Shown: positions 35,940-45,181, numbered from the stretch's first letter. The stretch: DNA of 64,000 bases from Pseudomonas gingeri (GCF_013386115.1 NZ_JACAOR010000013.1:353175-417174), one strand, 5' to 3'. A program made the numbers and translations. The notes: generated from the sequence alone by a model not told the origin.

Positions 35940-36392
35940 ATGAGAAAACATATCGCAATAACCGCACTGTGCAGTCTTTTTTCCGTATCGGCCTTTGCGG
36001 CCAAACCGCAGGCCTGCAGTCCGGTGGAAACTTCAGGAATTGAAAGTCTGTTCGACGATTGGAACAATGCGTTACAGACGGGCGATGCCCGGAAAGTTGC
36101 CGACAGGTATCTGCCGGACGCGGTGCTGTTGCCCACGGTCTCGAACAAGGTCCGCTTGACCGACGCCGAGCGGATCGACTACTTCGAGCATTTCCTGGCC
36201 AACAAGCCGGTGGGCAAGATCGACAGCCGGACCATCCGCATCGGCTGCAACGAGGCCATCGACACCGGCACCTATACCTTCGCCTTCAAGGACCAGTCGA
36301 CCGTGTCCGCCCGCTACACCTTCACCTACGCCTGGAATGGCCAGGACTGGAAAATCTCCACCCACCACTCCTCGGCCATGCCGGAGAAATAA
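35940..36392 (+). CDS. Secreted NTF2-like protein (SgcJ/EcaC, DUF4440 type)
   Basis: The 150-residue protein (ATG at 35940, GAGAGAAAC upstream) has a signal peptide (KHIAITALCSLFSVSAFA). The mature domain follows the NTF2-like plan: SLFDDWNNALQTGDARKVAD, YLPDAVLLP, then strands YTFAFKDQ and ARYTFTYAWNGQDWKISTHHSS. Members are often small periplasmic proteins of unknown role or calcium/calmodulin-kinase association-like domains. An in-frame extension to 35865 would remove the signal peptide from the N-terminus and is rejected. Confidence 0.82.
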   Translation: MRKHIAITALCSLFSVSAFAAKPQACSPVETSGIESLFDDWNNALQTGDARKVADRYLPDAVLLPTVSNKVRLTDAERIDYFEHFLANKPVGKIDSRTIRIGCNEAIDTGTYTFAFKDQSTVSARYTFTYAWNGQDWKISTHHSSAMPEK

Positions 36393-36482
36393 CCGGCTCC
36401 TCTGCGCCCATGCCATGCGGTGAATCTGCCGACCGGCACTAAACTTGCTCGATTCCCACACCTCCCAAGGCCGGAATCGAGC

Positions 36483-37475
36483 ATGCTCCACTCCCACCTC
36501 ACCACCCTCAACGCCGTGTCCCTGGTGCTCAATGCCTTTCGTGACGAAGGCCTGTCCAGCGATGTGCTCCTGGCCGGCAGCGGCATCAGCGCCGCCGACC
36601 TGAGCCGCGCCGATACCCGCATCACCACCAACCAGGAGATGCAGGTATGCGCCAATGCCGTGGCCCTGCGCCGGGAAATCGGCCTGGAACTGGGCCGGCG
36701 GATGCACGTTTCATCCTACGGCATGCTCGGCTACGCCCTGCTCACCAGTGCCACCTTCGGTGACGCTTTGCGCCTGGCCCTGCGCTATCCGGCGCTATTG
36801 GGAACACTCTTCGAACTGAGCCTGGACGAAGACGGCGAGCGGATCTGGTTCACCGCCAGCGATTACCGGGAGAATCCGGTGCTGGCCGTCTTCAATGTCG
36901 AGTTCTGCCTGGTGTCGCTGAAAGTCATCTGCGACGACCTGCTCGGACGCCCGCTGCCGCTGCTGGCCGCGCGCTTCGAACATGAGGCGCCGGACTACCG
37001 CGCCAACTACGCCGACAGCTTCGACTGCCCACTGCAGTTCTCGGCCACCCGCAACGCCTTCGCCTTCGACAGGCGCTGGCTCGACCAGCCGCTGCCCCTG
37101 GCCGATGCCATCACCCACCAGGCCATGGCCGAACGCTGCCGCAAGCAGAACCTGGAGTTCACCGGCCGCCAGGCCTGGCTGGGACGTATCCGCCAGCTGC
37201 TCGCCGCCCAGTTGCACACCGCCCCGGGCCTGGAAGGCCTGGCCGAACAGATGAACTGTTCGGCACGGACCCTGCGCCGTCACCTGCATGACCTGGGCTG
37301 CAGCTACCAGGAACTGCTCGACGAGCTACGCTTCGAGCGGGCCAAGCAACTGCTGGCGGACGACCAGCTACCGATCCATCGGATCGCCGACGAGCTGGGC
37401 TTCAGCGAAACCGCCAGCTTCCGTCACGCCTTCGTCCGCTGGAGCGGCGTCAGCCCCAGCCAGTTCCGCCCCTGA
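36483..37475 (+). CDS. AraC-family regulator (Arabinose_bd / OruR-like)
   Basis: From the ATG at 36483 the product is 330 residues. The N-terminal 190 residues match the Arabinose_bd type seen in OruR and similar regulators (LGRRMHVSSYGMLGYALLTS). The C-terminal AraC domain has two helix-turn-helices: LEGLAEQMNCSARTLRRHL and IADELGFSETASFRHAF. The next gene, 159 bases away, deacetylates polyamines, and two identical 10-base direct repeats at 20-base spacing lie between them. It probably activates the aphA operon, sensing an acetylated polyamine; that is inference. Confidence 0.88.
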   Translation: MLHSHLTTLNAVSLVLNAFRDEGLSSDVLLAGSGISAADLSRADTRITTNQEMQVCANAVALRREIGLELGRRMHVSSYGMLGYALLTSATFGDALRLALRYPALLGTLFELSLDEDGERIWFTASDYRENPVLAVFNVEFCLVSLKVICDDLLGRPLPLLAARFEHEAPDYRANYADSFDCPLQFSATRNAFAFDRRWLDQPLPLADAITHQAMAERCRKQNLEFTGRQAWLGRIRQLLAAQLHTAPGLEGLAEQMNCSARTLRRHLHDLGCSYQELLDELRFERAKQLLADDQLPIHRIADELGFSETASFRHAFVRWSGVSPSQFRP

Positions 37476-37533
37476 TCGGCACCGCCCCGCAAAGGAGCGG
37501 CGCTGCCTCATTGAGGGGCGAAATTCGGACACA

Positions 37534-37563
37534 CCTTTTGGCCATATCGATCCCCTTTTGGCC
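37534..37563 (+). promoter_or_regulatory. Direct repeats, candidate AraC-type operator for aphA
   Basis: CCTTTTGGCC occurs at 37534-37543 and again at 37554-37563, exactly 20 bases apart, about two helical turns. Such spacing on one face of DNA is the usual layout for AraC-family activators. The second copy ends 71 bases before the aphA ATG. Confidence 0.55.
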
Positions 37564-37634
37564 GCTCCTGCCGTTCTCCGAACCGCGTCGGGCATCAAGA
37601 ATGAGCCCACGTCCACGCTATCGGAGAACAATAA

Positions 37635-38666
37635 ATGCTGACGGTCTACTCAGACGATCACCACCTGCACCATGGCCGCTGCGAGCTGATCGACGGGCAA
37701 CTGATGCCCTGCTTCGAGATGCCTTCGCGCGCCGACCACGTGCTGGCCCGCGTGCGGCACCAGGCCCTGGGCCCGGTCCGTGAGCCCGAGGATTTCGGCC
37801 TGGAACCGATCCGCCGCGTCCACGACGACGCCTACCTGACGTTCTTCAAGAGCGCCTGGGAGCGCTGGGCCGAACTCGGTCATGACGGCGACCTGCTGCC
37901 CTTCACCTGGCCGGCACGGACCCTGCGCAAGGTGATCCCGAGAAACCTGCACGGCGAACTCGGCTACTACAGCTTCGACGGTGGCGCCCCGATCACCGCC
38001 GGCACCTGGCAGGCGGCCTACAGCGCGGCCCAGGTGGCCCTGACCGCCCAGGCGGAAATCCAGCGCGGTGCCCGCAGTGCCTTCGCCCTCTGCCGTCCAC
38101 CCGGACACCATGCCGCCAGCGACCTGATGGGCGGCTACTGCTACCTGAACAACGCGGCCATCGCCGCCCAGGCCTTTCTCGACCAGGGCCACGGGAAAGT
38201 CGCGATTCTCGATGTCGACTACCACCACGGCAACGGCACCCAATCGATTTTCTACGAGCGCAGCGACGTGCTCTTCACTTCGATCCACGGCCACCCGGAA
38301 GCGGAGTTCCCGTTCTTCCTCGGCTATGCCGACGAGCTGGGCGAAGGCGCCGGCGAAGGCTTCAACTTCAACTACCCGCTGGCCGCCGGCAGCGGCTGGG
38401 AGCGCTGGAGCGCGGCCCTGGAACAGGCCTGTGGGGAAATCGAGCGCTACGCCGCCGATGTCCTGGTGGTCTCCCTCGGCGTGGACACCTTCAAGGACGA
38501 TCCGATTTCGCAGTTCAAGCTCGACAGCCCCGACTACCTGCGCATGGGCGAACGCATCGCCCGCCTGGGCAAGCCGACGCTGTTCGTGATGGAAGGCGGC
38601 TATGCGGTGGAAGAAATCGGCATCAATGCCGTGAACGTACTCGAAGGTTTCCAGAACGCCCAATGA
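37635..38666 (+). CDS. aphA: Acetylpolyamine amidohydrolase (histone-deacetylase family)
   Basis: The 343-residue zinc enzyme has the histone-deacetylase active site: CRPPGHHAA (catalytic His pair), GGYCYLNNAAIAAQ, the zinc ligands in ILDVDYHHGNGT, and a later Asp in LGVDTFKDDP. The family in Pseudomonas removes acetyl groups from acetylputrescine and acetylcadaverine so that they can be used as carbon source. The next gene (12 bases away) is a polyamine-binding protein, and the upstream gene is a likely regulator. Confidence 0.92.
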   Translation: MLTVYSDDHHLHHGRCELIDGQLMPCFEMPSRADHVLARVRHQALGPVREPEDFGLEPIRRVHDDAYLTFFKSAWERWAELGHDGDLLPFTWPARTLRKVIPRNLHGELGYYSFDGGAPITAGTWQAAYSAAQVALTAQAEIQRGARSAFALCRPPGHHAASDLMGGYCYLNNAAIAAQAFLDQGHGKVAILDVDYHHGNGTQSIFYERSDVLFTSIHGHPEAEFPFFLGYADELGEGAGEGFNFNYPLAAGSGWERWSAALEQACGEIERYAADVLVVSLGVDTFKDDPISQFKLDSPDYLRMGERIARLGKPTLFVMEGGYAVEEIGINAVNVLEGFQNAQ

Positions 38667-38678
38667 GGAACTAGAAGA

Positions 38679-39779
38679 ATGAACAGACTCAAGCGTTTTA
38701 TCGCCCCGGCCCTGTGCGCCGCCGTGCTCAGCGGCGCAGTCCAGGCCGAGGACCGCACCCTGCGGGTCTACAACTGGTTTGACTACATCACGCCCAAGGC
38801 CCTGGAAGACTTCAAGGCCCAGAACAGCCAGGTCAAGCTGGTCTACGACATCTTCGACACCAACGAGGCGCTGGAGGCCAAGCTGCTCACCGGCAACTCC
38901 GGCTATGACGTGGTGGTGCCGTCCAACGTGTTTCTCGCCAAGCAGATCGAAGCCGGGGTGTTCCAGCCGCTGGATCGCAGCAAGTTGCCGAACTGGAACC
39001 ACCTCGATCCCAAGCTGATGAAGCTGATCGAAGCCAACGACCCGGGCAACAAGTTCGCCGTGCCCTACATGTACGGCACCATCCTGATCGGCTTCAACCC
39101 GGCCAAGGTCAAGGCGGCGCTGGGCGATAACGCGCCGGTGGACAGCTGGGACCTGATCTTCAAGGAAGAGAACATCAGCAAGCTCAAGCAGTGTGGCGTC
39201 GCCCTGCTCGACTCGCCTTCGGAAATCCTGCCGCTGGCCTTGCAGCACCTGGGCCTGAACCCCAACAGCAACAATCCCAAGGATTATGAAAAAGCCGAGG
39301 CGCTGCTGCTGAAGATCCGTCCGTACATCACCTATTTCCACTCGTCCAAATACATGGCGGATATCGCCAACGGCGACATCTGCGTGGCCGTCGGCTACTC
39401 CGGCAGCTTCTCCCAGGCCGCCAACCGGGCCAAGGAAGCCAAGAACGGCGTAGTGGTGGACATGCGCCTGCCCAAGGAAGGCGCGCCGATCTGGTTCGAC
39501 ATGCTGGCGATCCCCAAGGGTGCGAAGGACCCGGAAGATGCCTACACCTTTATCAACTACCTGCTGCAACCCCAGGTGATCGCACCGATCAGCGACTTTG
39601 TCGGTTATCCCAACCCGAACAAGGACGCCACCGAAATGGTCGACCCGGCGATCCGTACCAATGCCAACCTGTACCCGACCGAAGCGGCGATGAAGACGCT
39701 CTACACCCTGCAGCCGCTGGACCAGAAGGCCGAACGGGCACGGACGCGGGCCTGGACCAAGATCAAGTCGGGGACCTGA
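38679..39779 (+). CDS. Periplasmic polyamine-binding protein (PotF/SpuD-like)
   Basis: The 366-residue protein has a signal peptide (FIAPALCAAVLSGAVQA) and the PotD/PotF fold: LRVYNWFDYITPKALEDF, YDVVVPSN, YMYGTILIGFNPAKV and a VGYSGSFSQAANRA hinge. PotF-like aromatic and acidic residues around NWFDY and WDLIF bind polyamines. No permease or ATPase genes follow, so it must use transport components encoded elsewhere. It is co-transcribed with aphA. Confidence 0.9.
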   Translation: MNRLKRFIAPALCAAVLSGAVQAEDRTLRVYNWFDYITPKALEDFKAQNSQVKLVYDIFDTNEALEAKLLTGNSGYDVVVPSNVFLAKQIEAGVFQPLDRSKLPNWNHLDPKLMKLIEANDPGNKFAVPYMYGTILIGFNPAKVKAALGDNAPVDSWDLIFKEENISKLKQCGVALLDSPSEILPLALQHLGLNPNSNNPKDYEKAEALLLKIRPYITYFHSSKYMADIANGDICVAVGYSGSFSQAANRAKEAKNGVVVDMRLPKEGAPIWFDMLAIPKGAKDPEDAYTFINYLLQPQVIAPISDFVGYPNPNKDATEMVDPAIRTNANLYPTEAAMKTLYTLQPLDQKAERARTRAWTKIKSGT

Positions 39780-39824
39780 GTATCGAGCTGCGCTCTACCG
39801 GCGTTTCGCGCTGAAACACCACTG

Positions 39825-40160
39825 CGTGGGAGCCGGCTTGCTGGCGATGGCGTCCGGACAGTCAATGCGAGACTCACCGGCCTCATCGCTGGCAAGCCAG
39901 CTCCCACAGGTTTTTTGGCAGGGCGATATTTTGCCGGCAGACACCTGATTCTAGGAGCCGGCTTGCTGGCGATGGCGTCCGGACAGTCGATGCGAGACTC
40001 ACCGGCCTCATCGCTGGCAAGCCAGCTCCCACAGTTTTTTTGGCAGGGCGATATTTTGCCGGCAGACACCTGATTGTAGGAGCCGGCTTGCTGGCGATGG
40101 CGGCCGGACAGTCGATGCGAGACTCACTGGCCTCATCGCTGGCAAGCCAGCTCCTACAAG
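39825..40160. repeat. Three tandem 125-bp REP units
   Basis: AGCCGGCTTGCTGGCGATGG starts at 39831, 39956 and 40081, exactly 125 bases apart. Each unit has an inverted partner (TCGCTGGCAAGCCAGCTCC) and, in the first two, a linker with TTTTTTTGGCAGGGCGATAT and GCAGACACCTGATT. The third ends at its REP. The block fills the 398-bp convergent gap between the polyamine-binding gene and the giant toxin gene. Confidence 0.93.
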
Positions 40161-40177
40161 GGCAGCGTGGGCAATCT

Positions 40178-43100
40178 TCAGCCACTCAGCGACAGGAACA
40201 GCGTGGCGGCGGTCTCGGCGTCGATCGGTCCACGCCAGATGGGCGTGACGTTCACACCCGCGGCCTCCTGGGCACTCTGAAAACTGATGCCCAGATGGCG
40301 TTGCTGGAGGGTCTTGAGGTGCGCCTTGCCGTACTCGGCCAGCGGTTTGCTCGCGGTGTCGTAATGGAAGTGCGCGTACCACAACGGCCGGCCCTGCCGG
40401 TCGCGGATCTCGTACTCCTCGAGAAAGTCGGGTTTCTTGCCGCCGGGGATAGCCCGGCGCCCCCCCAGCTTGCGGATCGTGATCTGTTCCTGCTCCCGCA
40501 GAAACCTGATCGCGGTGACGGTCGGCAAGGCTTTGCGGGTCAAGCTGATCCGCAGGTTCAGCCCCTCGTTGGCCAGGATACTGGCCGCCTCCTCCAGCTC
40601 GGCAATCAGCGCGCGGGGCGACTGCGTCAGTCCGCGGGTCAATCCTCGCAGCTCCTGGATGACCTCCTCGAAAGGCTGCGCCTTGGTCTCGAGGATGTGC
40701 TGGATATCGAGAGGCGAATGCACGACTTTCGCGGTGCGCTCGGCGCCCGCCAGCAGCGCCGGCAAGGTCGCCAACAGATCACGGCCCCTCTTCTCCAGGG
40801 ACTTGAGCTTCTTCGCCGCACGCACGCTCAACTCTCCCACGCCGCCCAGCAGGCGCAGGCCACGATCCAACCGCCAGAGCCCCGAGCTGTCGCGACGCAA
40901 CCAGGGGCCCTGGCGCGCCGGATGCCGGTCATTGATGATCACCACCCCATCGAGCCTGCGCGACACCCGAAACCACGCCCCCTCGACACGGGCATAGAAA
41001 AGTTTGTCATGCTGATACAGGCCCTTCCATTCGCCCGACTCCAGCAAGGTACCGGGAGAATCGTCCAGCGACAGCTTGAAGGACTCCAGCCTGACCAGTT
41101 CGGAGGCCGTGAAAGGTCGATCCGGGCGGGTCCAGGCAAACACCAGCTGGCTGGAAACCTTGATGACGGGGTCCTTGACCACCGCGTTACCGAGGGGGAC
41201 GGCGACCGGCACAGGGGACCGCGCCTGCGCAACGAACGACCGGCGGTGATAGACCAGCACCACAGCCAGGCTCAGCAAGACATCGGCGAACGCCGACCAG
41301 GGTTCGGAAGCGTTCGGATCGACGAAGGTCTTGAGATCGGACATCAGTTGCACGAGCAACCCGACCTCTGCCAGGGGCGCGGGCGCAAAAGGCACCAGCA
41401 GGTTGAACAGCGTCCATCCCAGGTCCGCGAAACGGTTCCAGCGGTCTTCGGCGTCGGAGACGGAAATCGCCTCGGCATGGGCGATCAGTGCCTCGACGGT
41501 GGCGGCGAACAGCGCCGCGCCGAACGCCCCGGGCAACTCGCTGGTATCGAGCGAAGCCGGCTTGGGAACGGCCGGCAAGTCCTCATCCAGGCGCGTGACC
41601 CGGACCACGTGCGGCTCCTTGAATCCGCCCTGGTCATAGATTGCGCGCCTGTTGCTGTCGAGGCCGCCGAGGACCGACTGCTGCAACACCCCTGGCGCCT
41701 GAACGGCCGCCAACAGTTCGTCAAGGGAGGCAAACTCAAGCATGAGCCTGGCGCTGCCCGGACGAAACAGCACCTGCGGCCCCTGGTCCGTGGGCTGCGG
41801 GCCGATCACGAACATGTTGCGCACCCGGTCCGGGGTGGCCTGCGGTTGTGCGACGAAAGCCAGGGGCCTGACCACGATGGGCTGGCCCCGGACCTCCTGC
41901 ACGCCGTTATCGTGGGTCACCACCGCCTCGACATACAGGCGAGCGGTCTCCGTCAGTTGCCGTTCGAACCGCAACTCCAGTGCCAGCATCGGCAGCAGGA
42001 CACGCAGGTAGTCGCTGAAAAGCCCCTCTTGCCGCACTCGCTCGCCCTGGTCGCGCTGCAATCTCTGCGCAAGCAGCTCAGGGTAGGTCCGACCGACATC
42101 GGCATCGCTCACCGCCATGCGCAGCGCGTCATAGGTCATCCAGGGAGGCGCCGCCTGGCCCTGGTAAAGAACCAGTGCCGCTGCCCCCAGAGGAAATGCC
42201 TCGAGGTTCTCCAGCGCCATGGCGACATAATCCCGGGTCTGTGACTCGTAGCGGACGTCGGAAGCGCTCTCGACCATTTCGAGCGGGCGGTTGGCGATAC
42301 GCGTCAAGGTCACGCTGATGTCGCTGACCGACACGGTCGCGGCCTGCGGATATTTCGCCAGCAAACTCGCCTGCAACGACTCGCCAGCGAAGGTCGCGAT
42401 ATCGGGAATGCCATCGAGAAACGTCTTGCCGGCATGACGCCGATAAACCGCCGCGAGCGCCACCACATAATGACCATAGAGGGTGCGATCCGACGCCGAA
42501 GCATTGCGCAAACCCTCCGGGAGCAAGTCACGCAGGCGCCCCAGTTTCGCCTCGTGACCGGAACGGAAGGCCCCGAACAATGCCTGCAGGCCGGTCAGCT
42601 CCCGCAGATGCTGCTCAAGGGCTTGCGGGTCGCGATAGTCAGCCGGCCTGATGGCGTCGATAGCCTCCAGCTGTCGTGCCAGCAGGGTCACGGTCAGGGC
42701 ATCGAAGACGTGATGATCGGGCGAATAATTTCTGAATTCCGAATCCTGCCCGTTCAGGGTCACCTCCAGGGAGCTCTCGAGCGCTTGCGTGGAATCGAAC
42801 ACTTCGATCCCGCCGAACAGCGTGTAAAGCAAGACGATCTGGCGCTTGCCGACCCAACGGCTCATGGCGAGCGCCTGCACCGGCAAGGGATCGGCGTCCT
42901 GCGCGCGGCTATCGATGATGGGGATATAGGCCTGCGCGCAATCGGCTCCGAACCTGGCCTGGCGCTCCTTCAGGTCGGGGTAGTCGAGCACCGCCTGCAC
43001 GGTACTCTGTTCGTCGCCCGACAGCGCCGTGCTCGCCTGGCGCAATTGCTCCGCGAAGAACTCGGAGAGCCGCTGCCAGGGTGCGACATCCTCCGTCGAC

Positions 43101-43537
43101 GGCGAACTCCAGAAGTCGACCAGGTCCTGTTTGTAAGCCTCCAGCAGCAACGGCGCCCACTCCTTCAGGAGCACGTCGACCGCCGCGACACTCAGGGACA
43201 GTTGCTCCGGATGCTCCGCGCCGGGATAGAGCGTCAGGTAGCTGCCGTCCGGATGAGCCAGTTGCTCTTCGCCGAGGAAGCGTTCGATCAGCAGGTGCGC
43301 CAGGGTCAGGACCCGGTATTCCACCTCGTCCCCGCAAGGCTGCGGCTCGATAAGCGCGGCATGGGCAAGCCGTTCGCCGAGCAACGGGTACTCGGCCTCC
43401 AGCATGTCGCGGACAAGGCCGGGGGTCGCGCTTTCCAGGGTCGGTCGGCGGGCGAAACAGTCACTGAGGGTGTAGACCAGCGCAGCCTGTTCGCTGTCGC
43501 TCAAGGTCGTGCCGGGAAGTGGGGACGTCATGTTCAT
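40178..43537 (-). CDS. Very large DUF6543 / dermonecrotic-toxin-like protein
   Basis: The 1119-residue protein resembles, from memory, the large DUF6543 proteins of Pseudomonas: an N-terminal helical half, then two hydrophobic stretches (about residues 710-775; LGWTLFNLLVPFAPAPLAEV and ADVLLSLAVVLVYH), and a C-terminus with FLEEYEIRDRQGRPLWYAHFHYD and LAEYGKAHLKTLQQR. Central hydrophobic helices are common in toxins that insert into membranes. No signal peptide is visible, and no immunity, chaperone or secretion gene adjoins. A role as secreted toxin is inferred; the target is unknown. REP arrays flank it downstream and the MocR gene is 80 bases upstream. Confidence 0.7.
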   Translation of the reverse strand: MNMTSPLPGTTLSDSEQAALVYTLSDCFARRPTLESATPGLVRDMLEAEYPLLGERLAHAALIEPQPCGDEVEYRVLTLAHLLIERFLGEEQLAHPDGSYLTLYPGAEHPEQLSLSVAAVDVLLKEWAPLLLEAYKQDLVDFWSSPSTEDVAPWQRLSEFFAEQLRQASTALSGDEQSTVQAVLDYPDLKERQARFGADCAQAYIPIIDSRAQDADPLPVQALAMSRWVGKRQIVLLYTLFGGIEVFDSTQALESSLEVTLNGQDSEFRNYSPDHHVFDALTVTLLARQLEAIDAIRPADYRDPQALEQHLRELTGLQALFGAFRSGHEAKLGRLRDLLPEGLRNASASDRTLYGHYVVALAAVYRRHAGKTFLDGIPDIATFAGESLQASLLAKYPQAATVSVSDISVTLTRIANRPLEMVESASDVRYESQTRDYVAMALENLEAFPLGAAALVLYQGQAAPPWMTYDALRMAVSDADVGRTYPELLAQRLQRDQGERVRQEGLFSDYLRVLLPMLALELRFERQLTETARLYVEAVVTHDNGVQEVRGQPIVVRPLAFVAQPQATPDRVRNMFVIGPQPTDQGPQVLFRPGSARLMLEFASLDELLAAVQAPGVLQQSVLGGLDSNRRAIYDQGGFKEPHVVRVTRLDEDLPAVPKPASLDTSELPGAFGAALFAATVEALIAHAEAISVSDAEDRWNRFADLGWTLFNLLVPFAPAPLAEVGLLVQLMSDLKTFVDPNASEPWSAFADVLLSLAVVLVYHRRSFVAQARSPVPVAVPLGNAVVKDPVIKVSSQLVFAWTRPDRPFTASELVRLESFKLSLDDSPGTLLESGEWKGLYQHDKLFYARVEGAWFRVSRRLDGVVIINDRHPARQGPWLRRDSSGLWRLDRGLRLLGGVGELSVRAAKKLKSLEKRGRDLLATLPALLAGAERTAKVVHSPLDIQHILETKAQPFEEVIQELRGLTRGLTQSPRALIAELEEAASILANEGLNLRISLTRKALPTVTAIRFLREQEQITIRKLGGRRAIPGGKKPDFLEEYEIRDRQGRPLWYAHFHYDTASKPLAEYGKAHLKTLQQRHLGISFQSAQEAAGVNVTPIWRGPIDAETAATLFLSLSG

Positions 43538-43617
43538 TTATCCTGGTTTCGGGTTCCCGGACCAGATAAACATCGACTGCCCACTTGTCTGCGATAGCCG
43601 GTTAATACCCGACGCGG

Positions 43618-45168
43618 CTAGCGCTTCCAGACCTTGCCCAGGCGTGCCAGCGCCGACTCGATATCGGCCTCGGGCACCGCGGCAAACCCCAGCACCAGGC
43701 CGGCACGCCGGTCTTCGGGCGGCAGCGGCTGGGTCATCCAGTAGCTGCTCAGGGGGCTGATTTCCACCCCAACGCTCTCCGCCAGCGCGATCAGTTCCTG
43801 TTCCCGCTCCAGGCTCTCCACCGGGACCGTCACGTGCAGGCCCGCCGCGACCTCCGCCAATGGACCGCACCCCGCGATAGCCTTCGGCCAATGAGCCAGC
43901 AGGGTGTTGCGCCGGCTCAGGGCGGCCCTGCGCATGCGGCGGATATGCCGCTGGAAGTGCCCGGCGGCCATGAACTCGGCCATCACCGCCTGGGTACTGA
44001 CCTCCGAGTGCCGCATATCCAGTGCCCGCCGCTGGGAAAAGGCCTCGACCAGCGTCGGCGGCAGCACCAGGTAGCCGAGGCGCAACGCCGGAAAGGCAAT
44101 CTTGCCGAAGGTGCCGACATACAACACCCGCCCCTGTCGATCGAGTGCGGCCAGGGGGGCCAGGGGCGCGCCGCTGTAGCGGTACTCACCGTCGTAGTCG
44201 TCCTCGACGATCCAGCCGCCGCTGCGCTCGGCCCAGGCCAGCAGTTCCAGGCGCCGGGCCAGACTCATGATCACCCCGGTGGGGTATTGATGGGACGGCG
44301 TCACATAGGCCAGCCGACAGTCCGGCAATTGCGCGAGTGCGGCGCAGTCCAGGCCCTCGTGGTCCACCGCCACGCCATGCAGTGTGGCCCCCGCCACCGC
44401 GAAGGCCAGCCGCGCCGCGCGGTAGCCGGGATTTTCCACAGCGACGCCATCGCCGGGGTCCACCAGCAACTGTGCACAAAGGCTGATGCCCTGTTGTGCG
44501 CCGCTGGTGATCACAATTTGTTCAGGCGTGCAGGACAAGCCTCGGGAACCGCGCAGATAAGCTGCGATCAGGCCGCGCAGGCGCTCCTCCCCCGCCGACT
44601 GGCCGTAGCACAGCAGCTGCAAGTCCGGTTTGCGCCAGAAAGCCGCCTGCAGCTTGGCCCAGACGCCAAAAGGGAACAGATCGAACGCCGGTACGCCGAC
44701 CCGGAAAGCCCGCGGCGGACCCGATGGCGGTGCGTGCAAAGGGTTGTTCTCGATCCGCTGCAAGGCACGATTGTGGATAACTTTACTGGATGTAATCCCA
44801 GCGGTTTCAGTCGTTTTTGTGGATAACCCTGTGGGTAAGCCTGTTGAAAACCCTGTGGATACTTTTGTGGACAACTTTTTGATCGGCAGAGACTTTTCCG
44901 GCAACTGGGCAACGTAGGTGCCGTCGCCGATGCGGCCCTCGATAAAGCCTTCGGCGTACAGCTGGTCATAGGCGCGCACGACACTATTGCGGGAAATCGC
45001 CAGGGCTGCCGCCAGGTCGCGACTGGCCGGCAAGCGGCTGCCGCTGGCCAGGCGTCCGTCCAGCACCCGCAGGCGCAGGGCCTGGTAGAGCTGGTGACTC
45101 AGTCCCTTGGCCGGGTCCAGGTAAATCCCGGCGGGATCGAACGGCAGCGGCAATGAAGGACTGGGCAT
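43618..45168 (-). CDS. MocR-family regulator (GntR helix-turn-helix fused to PLP aminotransferase domain)
   Basis: The 516-residue protein has an N-terminal winged helix (about 15-85; GSRLPASRDLAAALAISRNSV), a linker of unusual repeats (about 95-135) and an aminotransferase-like domain (about 150-510). PLP contacts are present: NPGYRAA, PSHQYPTG, DDYDGEYRY and the Schiff-base Lys in GTFGKIAFPALRLGY. MocR proteins bind PLP and often control vitamin B6 or amine metabolism. It is divergent from a paiB-GNAT-GNAT operon with direct repeats in the shared region, which it probably regulates. The linker is encoded by 12-base repeats described separately. Confidence 0.9.
   Translation of the reverse strand: MPSPSLPLPFDPAGIYLDPAKGLSHQLYQALRLRVLDGRLASGSRLPASRDLAAALAISRNSVVRAYDQLYAEGFIEGRIGDGTYVAQLPEKSLPIKKLSTKVSTGFSTGLPTGLSTKTTETAGITSSKVIHNRALQRIENNPLHAPPSGPPRAFRVGVPAFDLFPFGVWAKLQAAFWRKPDLQLLCYGQSAGEERLRGLIAAYLRGSRGLSCTPEQIVITSGAQQGISLCAQLLVDPGDGVAVENPGYRAARLAFAVAGATLHGVAVDHEGLDCAALAQLPDCRLAYVTPSHQYPTGVIMSLARRLELLAWAERSGGWIVEDDYDGEYRYSGAPLAPLAALDRQGRVLYVGTFGKIAFPALRLGYLVLPPTLVEAFSQRRALDMRHSEVSTQAVMAEFMAAGHFQRHIRRMRRAALSRRNTLLAHWPKAIAGCGPLAEVAAGLHVTVPVESLEREQELIALAESVGVEISPLSSYWMTQPLPPEDRRAGLVLGFAAVPEADIESALARLGKVWKR
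44772..44874. repeat. 12-bp direct repeats resembling DnaA boxes, inside the MocR linker
   Basis: TGTGGATAA, the complement of the DnaA box TTATCCACA, occurs at 44772-44780 and 44818-44826. Near-copies follow in 12-base register at 44830 (TGTGGGTAA), 44842 (degenerate), 44854 (TGTGGATAC) and 44866 (TGTGGACAA). Read as protein on the minus strand they give four-residue units such as STKV, STGF, STGL and PTGL. Confidence 0.8.
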
Positions 45169-45181
45169 AGCGTTGCACCTG

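Noticed and set aside
37650..39569. A 639-codon minus-strand open frame opposite aphA and the polyamine-binding gene
   Set aside because: Both plus-strand genes carry full active-site or binding motifs; this frame carries none.
39825..40160. CRISPR array or integron cassette array
   Set aside because: Units are identical REP pairs with identical linkers and no spacers, integrase or cassette genes.
44772..44874. A replication origin
   Set aside because: DnaA-like boxes lie inside a coding region without a DUE-like AT tract or dnaA/dnaN/gidA neighbours.
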